64,000 bases of DNA from positions 124,001 through 188,000 of the forward strand of contig SGPM01000001.1 of assembly GCA_004802725.1 (NCBI GenBank), read 5' to 3'. The notes below the pieces were generated by a model, which saw nothing but the letters and a program-made list of their open reading frames with translations, did no database searches and had not been told where the DNA came from. Below are positions 33,711 through 47,404 of this stretch, piece by piece. Made by a program: the position numbers and the translations under genes. Every line of letters starts with the position of its first letter. Position 1 is the stretch's first letter. This stretch comes from Antrodiella citrinella. Lineage: Eukaryota > Basidiomycota > Agaricomycetes > Polyporales > Steccherinaceae.

Positions 33711-35170
33711 ATGCTCGTCACTAAAACTTTCCACGACGTGCCCTCCGCACTCGATGCCAACGGTCGTCCCGTTCGGATTTTCGTGATTTCTCCCGTGATC
33801 CCAGGCTATCCCAATGCCAAGTTTCCAGGTGAGCACCATCGTTCGCTCTCGCGACTTCGCCCGTTTACATTCTTGCAGGTGTCGTTGTCTTCAGGTGCAT
33901 ACGATGCGCATATTATTCGCGACGATCATGAGCCTGAACTTAATGTTGCGATCACTATCTCCCGCCGTACAGTGAGATCTACCAGGTAACAGGCCCGGTA
34001 GAACGTTTCGCTGGCCAAATTGCTAGCCACGGATACGTCGTGGGTGAGCGACTACAGCCCTTCTCTATCAGAGTCACCGCTAATGATGGATGTTTGTAGC
34101 TTGCCCCTCTGTATACCATGAGTTCCAGGGCCCGGAAGCTATCCCATACGACGTCGAGGGTACGTCGTCTGCGTCGTACATCGCGATTGTAACAGAATAA
34201 TCATGATTGTTCGTTCAAGGTACCGACCGAGGCAACAGATTCAAGGTAATGTTCAGACTACACTACGATGCATCTCATTCTAACTCGGTTTATTTGCAGA
34301 TCGAGAAGGAAGTCTCTGCCTACGATGAGGTCAGCACTGCCTGACACTAACTCACAGCGATCTTCGCCAACACCTGGTTACCTAGGACGCAAAACTCTCT
34401 GTCGATCTTCTGACCTCATTGCCCAACTGCAACGGCCGCATCGCTTGTAGGTCTCAAACCCCTCTCACCGATGGGTAAGGCATCTAACGTAGGCTGATAT
34501 CACAGCGACCGGCATGTGCCTCGGAGGACACTTGGTGCGTTCAATTCATCCTTCGTAAATTTTCTACCCACTGAATGCGTTCTGACAGGCATTCCGGGCT
34601 GCGTTCGATCGCCGTGTCCTTTCATCGGTATGCTTCTTCGCCACCGACATCCACTCTGCCACTCTCGGAAAGGGCAAGACCGACGACACCCTCATCAGAG
34701 TCCGCAGGGGAGACTTGACCAACAACGGCGAGCTTGTGGTATGTCCTGCAGCTATCCTTGTTCACGAGATCAGTTGTTAACCGACAGTGCTTCGTAGTTG
34801 ATCTTCGGTAAACAGGTACATGACTTGAGTGGATTGGTAACGGATCGAACTTGACTTGTTGTTATAGGATACTCACGTCCCCCGAGCTGGACGCGACCTC
34901 ATCCGCAAGGAATTGGAGGACGCTAACGTCATCGCTTCAGTGAGCATCGGCCCTGCTGAACATCGTTCATCGCTGATTATATGCGCATCATAGTTCATCG
35001 AAGTTCAGGCCCAGCACGCTTTCATTCGTGACGAGGAATCTAAGGGACGCTGGGACGCGGCTTTGACGCGCTCGCTGTTCACCTTCTTATTGGAAGTGTT
35101 CGAGCGCACTGTTGGACGAGACTTGGGCGAAAAGTCCTCAGATGTAGCTGAACCGGAGCATGTATGTTAA
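33711..35170 (+). CDS. Dienelactone hydrolase family protein
   Basis: Alpha/beta hydrolase of about 275 residues assembled from about ten short exons. The nucleophile elbow reads TGMCLGGHLAFRAA (GxCxG with Cys), the acid is in LIFGKQDTHVPRAG, and the catalytic His in EVQAQHAFIRDE, giving the Cys-Asp-His triad of this family. Early strands include RIFVISPVIPGYPNAKFPGVVVF and IASHGYVVACPSVYHEF. Fungal members act on cyclic enol lactones or other small esters; the actual substrate cannot be told. The start ATG is 15 codons ahead of the first conserved strand. An unusually high intron count for a short gene. Confidence 0.87.
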
Positions 35171-35605
35171 GTACACTGTGTATACGAAAGTAGACGAAGT
35201 TGTACGTACGGGCAAAACGTCCGTGAAATAAATGTACAAACACATCTCTCAAACTCTTTACTTTCGTCGCATGTACGTAGCGCATGTACGTAGCGTGCAC
35301 CCACCGCGCAACTTGTGCAGCTGATGAGAGCAATGGACTGCATCGATTCTCGATTCACATAGCGACGATTATACAACGATACAAACATTGCAACTTCCTA
35401 TTCTTTCAACGAACAACAACTACTACGACACTAATGAACATTCGGCAGCCCGACATGTGACATGCCATCTCGCCGGCGACTTCGTTATCGTGATACAGCA
35501 TGAATGCAGAGTTACAAAGCTTGCAGCGTTAGGGGTACCATGCGTGATGAGAGGATGGAAACAAGAGGAAAAAAAGAGCTGAAAAAATGGATACATCTAA
35601 GCAGT
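35171..35605. other. Intergenic region between convergent genes
   Basis: 3' flanks of the hydrolase and TEF1. Near 35270-35310 a short duplicated GTACGTAGCG motif occurs. No gene seen. Confidence 0.5.
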
Positions 35606-37396
<1,791 letters not shown>

Positions 37397-38313
37397 TTTT
37401 GTCTCGTGTCTAGAGGTAGATCAGTCAGATGCTGCGAGATCGGAGGGCGAGAAGGAGGATCGTAGCAGGGGGGATGAAGTCGAGAGTTATCAGAGCGGTC
37501 TGAAAACTCTAAAAAACGACCCTATTCTATCGCTCGCGTCGTCCAAGCACCAGGAAAAAGGCCTGATGTGCTCGCGATGTCGGGGGACACGAGTGGGACA
37601 TGAAAGAAAGAAGAACAACTCACGATGAGAGTAGAAAAAATGAAAGATCGTGTAGGGGAGAAAGTGGAAGATGAGGGTAAGAAGAAAAGTTCAGGGTGAA
37701 GGGTGTGGTTGCTTATGTAGTCTCACGGCCAGCAAGAAAATTTAGCCCATCGATGCTGATAGAATCAGATATCACTGTCACACTCATGTCACATATCACA
37801 CATCCCGGCCTGTACAGTGACTCCGGATCCACCGTCCTTGACTCACAGCGGCCGGCTCCGGACAGCCTCCGGCGACACAACGGGTCGATCGACTCACTGT
37901 GCGTCACCGACAAAGGCAGGATAAATTATTAGATTGTTATTCAGTTCTGTAATCTACAACATGTATGTATAGCTTTCGATGATGTGGGATCTCCAGGGAT
38001 GAGTGGGCTACGAATACAGCAACGCCGATGTACTACAAAGCCATTAAAATGCAAATAGCAATGTGCAGACAATCAGCAAGATGGAGGGATGATACAAAAC
38101 ACACGTTAAGGAACAGACCATGGTCGATGGCCATTGATAAGTACCGCTCAGCAACGAGGCTTGCAAGAGAACCGGCCCATTCTTCTGGCAAGGAGTGCGA
38201 GGCATCAGATAACAACAACTGTTCGACGGATCAGCATCAGCTGTGGCTCTAAGGAGACCCGCAAACGAGTTGACCTTACTCACCCACAAACACATTCTTC
38301 AACCCTGCACGTT
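37397..38313. other. TEF1 promoter region
   Basis: About 900 bases between the TEF1 start (leftward) and the 3' end of the kinase gene (also leftward). It should hold the strong TEF1 promoter and the kinase 3' UTR region. CT/GA-rich tracts occur near 37390-37690. No coding feature seen. Confidence 0.55.
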
Positions 38314-40504
38314 CTAACTTGAGCTCCAGCCCCCATGACCACTCAAGAATCGACTTTCCAAGATCTTCTCGAATGTCGGACGAGCACTGACTTCGACCTG
38401 CAAGCAGCACCGAACGAGTTCGGCCGCATCTGCTAACGAACCCCCTCCGTCGGCTTCTTCGCCTTCACCATCTTTGTCTAAACAACGCTCGTCCAAAGCG
38501 ATAGCGGCGTTCGAAAACGGAGATCCAAGACCTTCCTGTGCTTCTGCAGCGGTCGTGAATGGACACTCCCCGACCAGCATGACATAGGCGACGACGCCGA
38601 ATGCCCATACGTCCTGTTCTTTGCCGTGATAGCGCTCGCCTCGCAGAATTTCCGGACCAGCGTAATCAAGGCTGAGAGCATGTCAACGATAGTCGTAGGC
38701 AACGTCAGTGAGATAGTGCACTCACGTGCCACTGAACGTATCCCACCCATTCTTCTTCACCAACCCTGAGCTGCCAAAGTCGATCAGAACGCATTTGCCT
38801 GCAGGCCCGAGGACTACGTTCTCATCCTTGATATCTCGATGCACTATGCAAACGAATTCACAACGAGTGAACTCGCAATTTCAAGAGAAACACTCACCGA
38901 TACCCTTGGCATGTAAGAAACACATGGCGTCGGCGATCTGCCCCAGGTAACTTCGAATCATATACGGCGGTAGACCGTGCGGATAGCTTTCCACAAGATC
39001 AAATAGATCGGACGGTGGCGGCGGTTGATCCGGCTGAGGCTCCGGTGTGGTGGAGGGAAGGACGAGATAATAGTAGTGATTATCCTCGAAAAAGTCGATA
39101 AGAGGACAAATGTTCGGATGCCCTTCAACGATCTTCCCTTCCACCCATTCATCGTTGAGGTCAGGACTCGATCGGGTAGGATCCCAAGCACGTCTGGCTG
39201 GTAACACATACGACGTCGATGAGATGGCAGACATGACGTAAATCTCTATGGGTATAGTGCCATATTTCGGGTGTCTCTTCCAACAGTCGGCCAGAATACG
39301 CGACTTGATGATCTGTTTGATCACCAACGGAGGCTAGGAGACATTGTTTAGCTTGAGAGCGAGTGTCCTCGGAACAAAGACTTACACCAAGGGTTCCATC
39401 AATATTCATTTCTCTCGCTCGCTTGACCAGTCCGTATGCACCGCGACCGATTTCTCGCTCAATAACAAACTCGGATATGCTGCGTTCGGCATCTCCAGAA
39501 ACGAATTCATCATTGGGAGTTGGAGGACCCGCGCTGCTCGCAGCGCTCAAGAAGCTAGCAGCGCTATTGGCGCGCACAAGCTTCTGAGGAGCAGTGGGTG
39601 GTGGTGATGGAGGTTCAATGGGCAAAATAGATACGCGTCCGGCAATAAGGGAAACACGTTGCTGCGAAGATCGACGGCGAGGGCGGGATAATGGTGACGC
39701 GCGCGATGAAGTTGGGGAAGATGGGACGGATCGCATGATGGAAGCTCGTGAGGATGACAATGAATTGGAAAGGACACCAGTGGGAGACATTGGTCGCGGT
39801 GAGCTTGGACGGGACACCGGAGAGAGGGTCATCGGACCAGTTATGAAACTTCCAGAATTTGTTGACTTTGCAGCTGCTGGAACAGGTGCGGAGGTCACAG
39901 AAGGCATGAGTGTTCCGGTGCTCTTCTGAACTACGGGGGAACTGTGCCAGACGTGGCGTGTCCGCTGCAGCGATCCCGTCGGCAAAGTGTCCTTGGGCGA
40001 CAAGACGGGTGGCGACTCAACATGACGAGGAACGGCACTAGTAGTGTCAACGAAATCTTGCTCGTCCTGATCCCAGTCGAAGCCACGACCTATGGATGTG
40101 ACTCTCCAACTGTTCCCGACGCTTGCAGCTCGGTAGAGCTTAGGACTTGTCTGTGGAGCAATCCAGTCGTCGTCGTCGAACGAAATGTCAACCGAGGGCG
40201 CAGCAAGCATGTCTCTGAGGTAGGAGATCCCACCTCTGGCGTCGATATACGCCTTGGCGAGGAGAGAGTGCTGAGAGGGAGGAGGCGCAGACCGTGGACG
40301 AGACAGGGAAGGAGGAGACTGAGACTGGCGGCACAGCGCAGAGTCAAGAGTACTCGGGATATGGGCCTGTGGGTGCTTTCCCACGATGGCTGGCCGGACC
40401 TGGCGTTCCCGGCACCGTGCGGCAACCCACAAATACTCTCCCTCCTCCCCCTCAGAGTCGCTTTCGCGGGTGTCGTCAACGGGGCGCACGGGCATCGCTG
40501 GCAT
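38314..40504 (-). CDS. Serine/threonine kinase with PAS-kinase-like catalytic domain
   Basis: About 660 residues. A disordered Ser/Pro/Arg-rich N-terminal half (about 330 residues) precedes a kinase domain with IGRGAYGLV (glycine loop), LVIKQIIK (ATP Lys), VHRDIKDENVVL (catalytic loop), LIDFGSSGLV (DFG) and DYAGPEILRG, where the usual APE is GPE. The linked pattern HRDIKDEN..IDFGSS..F.GT..YA.PE, with a long insert ahead of the catalytic loop, is that of PAS kinases (Psk1/Psk2, PASK). I see no PAS domain in the N-terminus. Introns interrupt the domain after GTLG, after AKGI and after FSGT. PAS kinases regulate glycogen and translation; the specific role here is inference. The start at ATG 40504 is uncertain because the frame has no strong start context. 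Confidence 0.82.
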
Positions 40505-41155
40505 CGTCGGGGTGCAGAGACAACCCTCGAGGCCTCGTGGCTCAATTCTCCTGAGACGTTGTGCTGCCCTTCTCGGCTGTCGCTATTTTGCCCGTTATCA
40601 GTTACTTTCCCCGCAGCGCCTGTTGACGGCTGCCCTTTCCGGCAACTGTGAGTCGGATTCCAGTGGCTTTGCACACAAAATTCAGCTGTTCTCTCGCCCA
40701 CCGAGCACACGACCTCGGTCATCTTTGAATACAACAGCCTCGTGCACACACAGATTGACATAATAGTCCATGTGTTTACTGTCACGATGTGGAACCGCAT
40801 ATTACTATTTTCGGATATTCTAACGGTGACAATGATCTAATCTAATCTCCGTCACCCGTTACGCCCCGTGGGAAAATGTATCGATTGGCAGTTTCGGTGT
40901 CGCCTGAGCCGACCAGCGAGACGACCACGAAAACTTTACTCCCCCCCTCAAGACTCTCGACTCGGTGAGTATGCATTGAATGTTGCTCGAACGGAATGCG
41001 TGGATTCAGGCGATTCGAATGTTGTCATTTTCGTCGCGAAAGTTGCTGGTAGTGGGGTTGGATTCGCGTGTCCAACTTTGGGTGTACCCACTGGCCTCCT
41101 GGTTCGCATCTGGTTTCTGAACTATCATCTCATTACCACTTTCCTCCAGCCCGCC
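40505..41155. other. Divergent promoter region (kinase / eL32)
   Basis: 651 bases between outward-facing start codons. Open frames overlapping the kinase exon on the plus strand are shadows. A pyrimidine-rich tract just before 41156 fits a ribosomal-protein gene leader. Confidence 0.55.
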
Positions 41156-41778
41156 ATGGTCAACGTACCCATCGTCAAGAAGCGCACGAAAGTGTTCAAG
41201 TCAGTCTCAGCTCTTATCGGCGTACTGTGATACACTATTCAACTGTGACTTCCTTGTTCTCAGGCGCCACCAGTCTGACCGCTACAAGGGATTGAAGGAG
41301 GCATGGAGAAAGCCCAAGGGTATCGATAACAGGGTGCGCCGCCGCTTCAAAGGCCAAACCCCCATGCCCAAGGTACGTCCTCTCGCTCTAGTGATTATCA
41401 TTTCTCCATAATTGAGCTTCGCGATAGATTGGTTACGGAAGCAACAAGAAGGTGATTATTCCCTGGCGGAAAATCGTTCTTCGAACAATCCTAACCCCCT
41501 TCTACTTTTCTCCAGACTCGCCATCTCCTCCCCAGCGGTCTCAAGAAGCTTTTGGTCAGCAACGTACGGGAAATTAACCTCCTTCTGATGCACAACAAAA
41601 GCTTCGCGGCAGAGATTGCCCACAACGTAAGCAGCCGTAACCGCATTTCAATCCTTGAGAGGTACGTGGTTTTCTCAGTCTCGAGAATTCACTTCTTACA
41701 TGGCCTTTCTTTGCTAGGGCAAAGGCTTTGGGTATCAAGGTCACGAACCCTGCAGCCCGTCTGCGGTCAGAGGAGTAA
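41156..41778 (+). CDS. RPL32: 60S ribosomal protein eL32
   Basis: Large-subunit ribosomal protein, about 130 residues. Exons join to [70 protein letters not shown], characteristic of eL32. The C-terminus is [19 protein letters not shown]. At least five short introns. The start at 41156 is in GCC ATG G context. Confident assignment; the overall length matches the family. Confidence 0.96.
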
Positions 41779-42106
41779 ATGGTCACTTCCTGTTTTTCTT
41801 CTGCATATTACCCTCCACGCACGCCATGTACTCTCTACATATGATGACCCTATGCGACCATGCTTCAGGCCCCATCTTACACTGGCAGCATTATCCACAA
41901 GTGAGGTTATGACATAAAGACTCTAGACTCATAGAGCTTCTCACCGGACGGGGGCGGCTGCTTCCGAAAGGGCTTTGCTCAGACGATGTGCTGACTTGAC
42001 TCCCATTCGTTTTGTTCATCTCAACCTATATCAACAACCCCCATCTCCTTGAATACGTAGAGTGAGATCGTCTGTTCTCCAATAAGTGCAAAGATTCGGA
42101 AGCTAT
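41779..42106. other. Intergenic region
   Basis: 3' UTR of eL32 and promoter of the Memo-like gene. No gene seen. Confidence 0.5.
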
Positions 42107-43467
42107 ATGTCAACGAGGTACGGCTCATGAGATCGCTCGCGTCCCTTGTGCAGTAATATGTATCGGTCAGACGAGCAACTCACGCAGGTTCATGGTACAC
42201 CGATGACGGTGAGTATTACACAGAAGTGTATCCTACCTCTTGATCATCGCGAATATCAACAGGAGACAAACTTCGCAATGAACTGACTGGATTCCTCGCC
42301 GCGGTGGAGCCCTCCGCAGACTTCAAACCCCCAATCCACCGGTGCAAGGCCATCATCGCTCCGTGCGCACACATTCTGTATAATTTGAAAGACTTGCTCA
42401 CGATACACGTAGACATGCTGGATACTCTTATTCCGGACCGGCCGCTGCGTGGGCCTACAAGAGCATCGACACCACTGGCATGTACGTGCCCCGATGATAT
42501 TGTGGTGTCCTCTCTTCTGATCGAATGATCCGTACAACAGAAAGCGTGTGTTCATCCTTGGCCCGTCTCACCATGTCTGGTTGGACGGATGCGCACTGTC
42601 GAAGTGCACAGAGTACCAAACGCCACTTGGTGACCTTCCTTTGGACCTGGACAGTGAGTTCTCAGTCGTTGCGTGTGTTGCGAGTTGGGAACCTCATGAT
42701 TGCGACTCTCAGCTATCCGAGAACTTAGGGGGACGGGCGAGTTCAGTGATATGGATCTTAGCACGGATGAAGACGAACATAGCATAGAGATGCACCTGCC
42801 TTACGTGAGGAAGGTGTTCGAAGGGTGAGTCTCCAACACTGTTTTGTCATGACTTGCTTCATATCACGAGCTTCTGAGTAGACAGGATATCCGTGTGGTA
42901 CCGATACTGGTCGGCGGCATACAAAAGGAGAAGGAAGCGAAATTCGGAACCCTCCTTGCACCATACCTTGCGAAAGACGATACCTTGTTCGTAATATCAA
43001 GCGACTTCTGTCACTGGTGAGATGCGCTTGCACACTCTGATTTGGCAACGTGTTTCTGAATTCTCTTGGTTCACAGGGGCACGCGATTCCAGTATACCTT
43101 CTACTATACCACTGCAGAGAAATCCGCACCCAGCGTTCGCCTGAGCCGCAACGGACACGCGCCCAGCACCCAGTATCCCATTCATGAGTCCATCTCGGCC
43201 CTCGACCACGAAGCGATGGAGCTTCTGACGATCCCTCCGAATAACGGCAGCTCTGCACACCACGATTTCGCGCAGTACCTCGCGAAGACGAAGAACACGA
43301 TCTGCGGGAGACATCCGATCGGCGTTTTGCTGGGCGCGTTGGGCGAACTTGAGAAGACTGGCGGGGCGTCGACGATGTTGAAGTGGGTGAGGTATGAGCA
43401 GAGCAGTCAGTGTGTGGATGTCCACGACTCGAGCGTGAGCTACGCGAGTGCGTATGTCACTCTGTAG
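42107..43467 (+). CDS. MHO1: Memo-family protein (MEMO1/Mho1)
   Basis: Conserved Memo protein of about 330 residues, linked to iron/copper redox control and cell motility in animals. Splicing gives the N-terminus [17 protein letters not shown] (exon 1 is only 11 bases, 42107-42117), then [50 protein letters not shown] and [10 protein letters not shown]. These are the Memo metal-site motifs: paired histidines and the C/H near the fourth motif. The ending RPIGV-type segment [10 protein letters not shown] and a C-terminal [10 protein letters not shown] complete the family layout. Six or seven introns, all restoring frame. The tiny first exon depends on the acceptor TCAG before ACGAGC. Confidence 0.9.
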
Positions 43468-43585
43468 TATACTGCATGATTGTGTATTGCGGCAGAGTGA
43501 CTGTGGCAGGAAGTTGAACGAAGCATAACAATGTATGAATAGCTGTAACGATCTCAATACAATTGATACCATCTACGATGAACCC

Positions 43586-44765
43586 CTACATACGAGAACT
43601 GACATCATGTTCGCGCACCTGCAACCCAACGGGATCATCCACCTCTCCCTCCGATCCAGGCTGTCCTTGATCGTTGACAACCTTGTGAAAAGCATAAAAT
43701 CAGGCTCCCAATTTTCCGTGGTTTTGTAAGCACAACAAACATACCTTCCCATCCGCAATCACGATATCCTCGAACCCCCAATCCCTCGTCGACCCTCCCT
43801 CCATATGACTCCCATCAGCCAACAACTTCGCCTCATACCCACCCAGCACCCCACCCGCGTCCTTCTTCCTCTCCAACTTCGACAACGAACAACACCCCGG
43901 CCTCAACTTTAACTCTCTATCACCCACGAGCTCCCGCACGAGCGCGATGATCGTCGCCGCATGGCTGACCAACAACACCCTGTGAGGTTTCTCCGGTTCG
44001 CGCGTCTGGAGGTCCTCGACGAGGGCTTTGACGCACTGGCCCACACGGTCGTGCACCGCGTCCACGTCCTCGCCTTTGCGCGAGGGGTAGTAGATGGATT
44101 GCCAGGTGGGGTCTATGTGGGGGAAGAAGGTCTGGAGGTGCGTGGCGGAGCCTGGGCGCGGGTGCAGCCCGGATCCGGGGGCGACGGGGGAGTACCACTC
44201 CGATAAGCCTGTTGTTCGAGTTGGATCGTTAGCTTGGGCTGATATGATGCGATGCGTAAAATGAGGCCGCGTACCATGCTCAACGTATATGGGTATACCC
44301 AAAGCCTTTGAAACAGGCGTAGAGGTTTGCAGGCATCGATCTGACCATGCACCTGATTAGCCTTTCCAAGATCTGACGGGCAACGTCTTAAGAAATCCGT
44401 TACAATATGGTGACGAGAAGATCGCAGTGGGCCGTTCGTCTTCAGGCAGAGACGTGAAGTACACTGCGAGCTCTTCCGCTTGAGTCACACCGAAGGCTGC
44501 GAGCGGTGGATCTCTGGGTAGGCCTAGTAGATCGCATGTCAGCGCGAGCCTTGCATCGACAGTTTGGGTAGGTACCTGTGACGGATTTCCTGCATCTGGG
44601 TTAGTTGAGAGGGTGTCGGGGAGGGATATGGGACGTACCAGCTGGTAGTATCCCAGTTCAGTCGGTATCCTAGGAAGCGGGCGTCGGGATGAGATCTGAG
44701 TAGAACATGCTCAGTATACGATGCGATGGCTTACCATGCCTAGCGATATAGATTCTGTCTACCAT
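43586..44765 (-). CDS. Histidine-phosphatase-like protein (phosphoglycerate mutase superfamily)
   Basis: About 300 residues with several introns. The N-terminus MVDRIYIARHG carries the catalytic RHG, followed in the next exons by YRLNWDTTSW, PTGLPRDPPLAAFGVTQAEELAVYFTSL and ERPTAIFSSPY. The second His is in HRVLLVSHAATIIALV. A strongly conserved stretch is IPIYVEHGLSEWYSPVAPG. This pattern (RLNW, LPRDPPL, EHGLSEWY) is that of the fungal group containing the TFIIIC tau55 (Tfc7) N-domain and its free paralogue; this copy has no TFIIIC extension. The last exon adds VVNDQGQPGSEGEVDDPVG and ends at the stop read at 43586-43588. Confidence 0.82.
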
Positions 44766-45261
44766 TGCGAACTAGTCAGAATATGCGAGCCTCTACGAGA
44801 ATCTGAAAGCAAAGTGCGATAACAGGTTCTCGATGAACGTGCAGACCCATGATAATAGTTTGGGGAGCGTTTGACCGACCAGTGCGTTGACGCTCATTGA
44901 CGAGCATATCGGACAAGCAGATACTTAGAGATCAAATACGTCACCAAAGTCAAGTTGAGAATGGGGAAAAAAACTAAATGGCTTGAGCCACGGAATATGT
45001 AGGATATCATAATGGTCATAACGTGCGGTGATTTTAATCGGGTAGAACACATGTACAAAACACCAAAAGATCAATCACTACCATCATAGCATGGACAAGA
45101 ACAGAAGGAAAGGAAAGAGAGTGGCAGGGGAAGAACATCTGAGGGGAAAAGATGCGAGTCATATATATGCAGCGGGGAGATTGAGATGGGGGAGGGAGGG
45201 GCTCGCGGTATTTCCTTTGGCTACAATAACGGTGTAGCGTCTGTTACAATGACTTGTTATT
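44766..45261. other. Intergenic region
   Basis: 496 bases between two leftward genes: promoter of the histidine phosphatase and 3' UTR of the Stm1-like gene. No gene seen. Confidence 0.5.
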
Positions 45262-46613
45262 TCAAGCGAGGGAGGGGAAAGCGGTCTGGTCGTCGACGTT
45301 GAGCGCGGGGGTGGAGTTACCGTTGGGGCGGCCTCTGCCACCACGACCACGTCCACCGCGACCTCTGTCGCCGCGGTCGCCGCCACGGTCGCCACGGTCG
45401 CCACGGTCTCCACCACGACCACGTCCTCCACCACGGGCCGGACGCTCAAAGCGAGCATCGATCTCAAGGAAGACTTTGTCCTCCTTTTTGGCGCGAGTCT
45501 TGGTGGTGGTTTTAGCCTGTGTCTGATAGTGTCAGTAAGAGCGGTGAGATCTGGAGGTAAGAGATACACACCTTTCCGACGAAGTAAGCATCCTCATCTT
45601 CGTCCTTCTTCGTGATGGCGACAGCATCTTTCCAGATGGAGTCGTCGCCCTCATTGGCTTTTCTGGTTTCCAACTTAGGGACAAGGTCCAGGTCCTTCTC
45701 TTTCTGCTGCTTGATGTACTGCTCGAGAGTGAGAGTGTTGTCCTCCTCCTCGGGTTCGCGTTCATCACGGTTACGTTCATCACGGTTACGTCCGCGACGG
45801 CCCTCAGCAGCGGGCTTGTCGCCCTCAGCAGCAGCAGCAGCAGTCTCGCCCTCTGCGGCGGGAGTTTCACCGGTACCCCAGGCGTCAACTGCGGGCTCGG
45901 TGGCTGCGGTGCCCCAAGCATCGGCAGCGGTGGCATCGACGACGGCATCGGCAGCACCGGCGTCCTCTGCCTTTAGCTCAGAGCCTCCCTCATCACCACC
46001 CCAGCCCTGGTGGACCTTCTTGTCGGAATCGCTGAGAAAGATGGGACGTTGAGATTTCGAAAAAAATCAGAATGCCATGGAGCTACATACGTCTTGCCGG
46101 TAGCACTATGCCTGTCAAAGGGACGAGCTCCGCCGCGTCCTCCACGACCGCGATCTCCGCGGCCTCGGCCTCGACCACGACCACGGCCTTCGCCATCGAC
46201 TGCGAGGACGCAGAGAAAAAAAGATTGATGAGTACATGAGGAGCGAGATGCAAAGGGAAGGGCAACGGACATCGTTTCTTGTTAGCATCGCCGGCAGCGT
46301 CGTCTGCAGCAGGAGCATCTGCGTTGTCGCCGGAGCCTGGAGCTCTGGCACCGCCCCTCTGGTAGTAGCGACCTCCTCGTGCGCCGCCGCGACCGCGCTG
46401 GGTACCTCGGGTAGGCTGGGCTACGGCGTTAGATTCAGCCTTAGGGGCTTGAACCTGGGGAGCAGATGGACTGGGGGTCTCATCTACGGGCAGCGGAGAA
46501 GATTGGATGGGATCACGATGGGAAAAGAATGTCAGTGGGAGGATGAAGGATGCATATAAAAACAAGTACGGACCGTCGAGGAGAGCGAAAGGGTTTCGTG
46601 TGGCCACCGACAT
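45262..46613 (-). CDS. STM1: Stm1/HABP4-like ribosome-associated RGG protein
   Basis: Ribosome-preservation and RNA-binding protein, about 350 residues. The N-terminus MSVATRNPFALLD matches the Stm1_N motif. Arg/Gly-rich segments follow (RGGARGGRYYQRGG and a GRGRGRGRGDRGRGG run). Then HSATGKTDSDKKVHQGWGGDEG appears, the core of the HABP4/PAI-RBP1 domain. The middle is Ala/Glu-rich, with an NRDE repeat at 45755-45800, followed by DNTLTLEQYIKQQKEK and a C-terminal RGG tail ending FPSLA. Four introns. Compositional repeats (GRGG, DRGD) make the DNA locally repetitive at 45340-45440. Confidence 0.87.
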
Positions 46614-47404
46614 GTTGACGGGGCCCTTTTAGCACGCAGTCAGGGATGGGCTGGATGAGGCGGGGAGCGTGAGGGGTTGTATTAAGCGAGAGGCGGTCGA
46701 GTCGAACGCGGTTACTCGAGCGTCGGCTTCTGCTGCTGCTCGCTCGCTCCGTGGATGCCAGGTCCCCGGCCACTCCCACTCCCTCGGGGTCCTCCTCAGC
46801 CACCCGGTCGGACTGTACAGTTCCTCGCTTCGCTTTTGCCCACGCCCTATAAAGCCCGCCTCCCCGCCCTCTCTTTTCTGCAACGCAAAACACAGGTGTG
46901 TATTCCTCTTCGTCGTCGTCGTCGTCGCTGACCTCCCCCTCTAGCCTTCAAAAGCATCTCGACGATGATTCGCCCGCCTGCTCGCAGGAATGGTGTGGAT
47001 CGAGGACCTTGAGACCGTCATAATGGGCTGGAGATTCAATATAGGAATGGGACTTGGGTGCGGTGTGCTCGTGCTCTAGGGATGGGACAGATGGCTCTTC
47101 GTGGCTGCTGTGTGAGTGACGTCGCAATGTTTCGTTGTACAATTTTACCTTGCTCGCAATGTTATCGTCCTTCGTTACTGTCTCTTGAGTGTCTCCCTAC
47201 TGCGTGCATATCAACAACGTGGACCCTCGTCTGCGAGGCCATGGCGTGTTAAAGCAATGAGCGTGCCAGTCAGCCGTGACCCGTTCTGGCGCGTTGAGCT
47301 CTGAAGTGCCTTATTATTAGTTTCGCGCAGGTCTGTTCATTATTTAGTGCCTCTTTGTTCTCAACCCCCTCGTCGTTCCTTTCTCTCTCTCCTCATCGTC
47401 CCCA
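46614..47404. other. Divergent promoter region (Stm1 / Spp1)
   Basis: About 790 bases between outward-facing start codons. Includes a (TCG)n/(GTC)n microsatellite near 46908-46927. No gene seen. Confidence 0.55.

Noticed and set aside
43961..44206. Plus-strand frame inside the histidine phosphatase
   Set aside because: Shadow of the GC-rich minus-strand exon that carries the second catalytic His.
46905..46930. TCG/GTC run near the Spp1 promoter
   Set aside because: Simple microsatellite; no coding or regulatory meaning could be shown.
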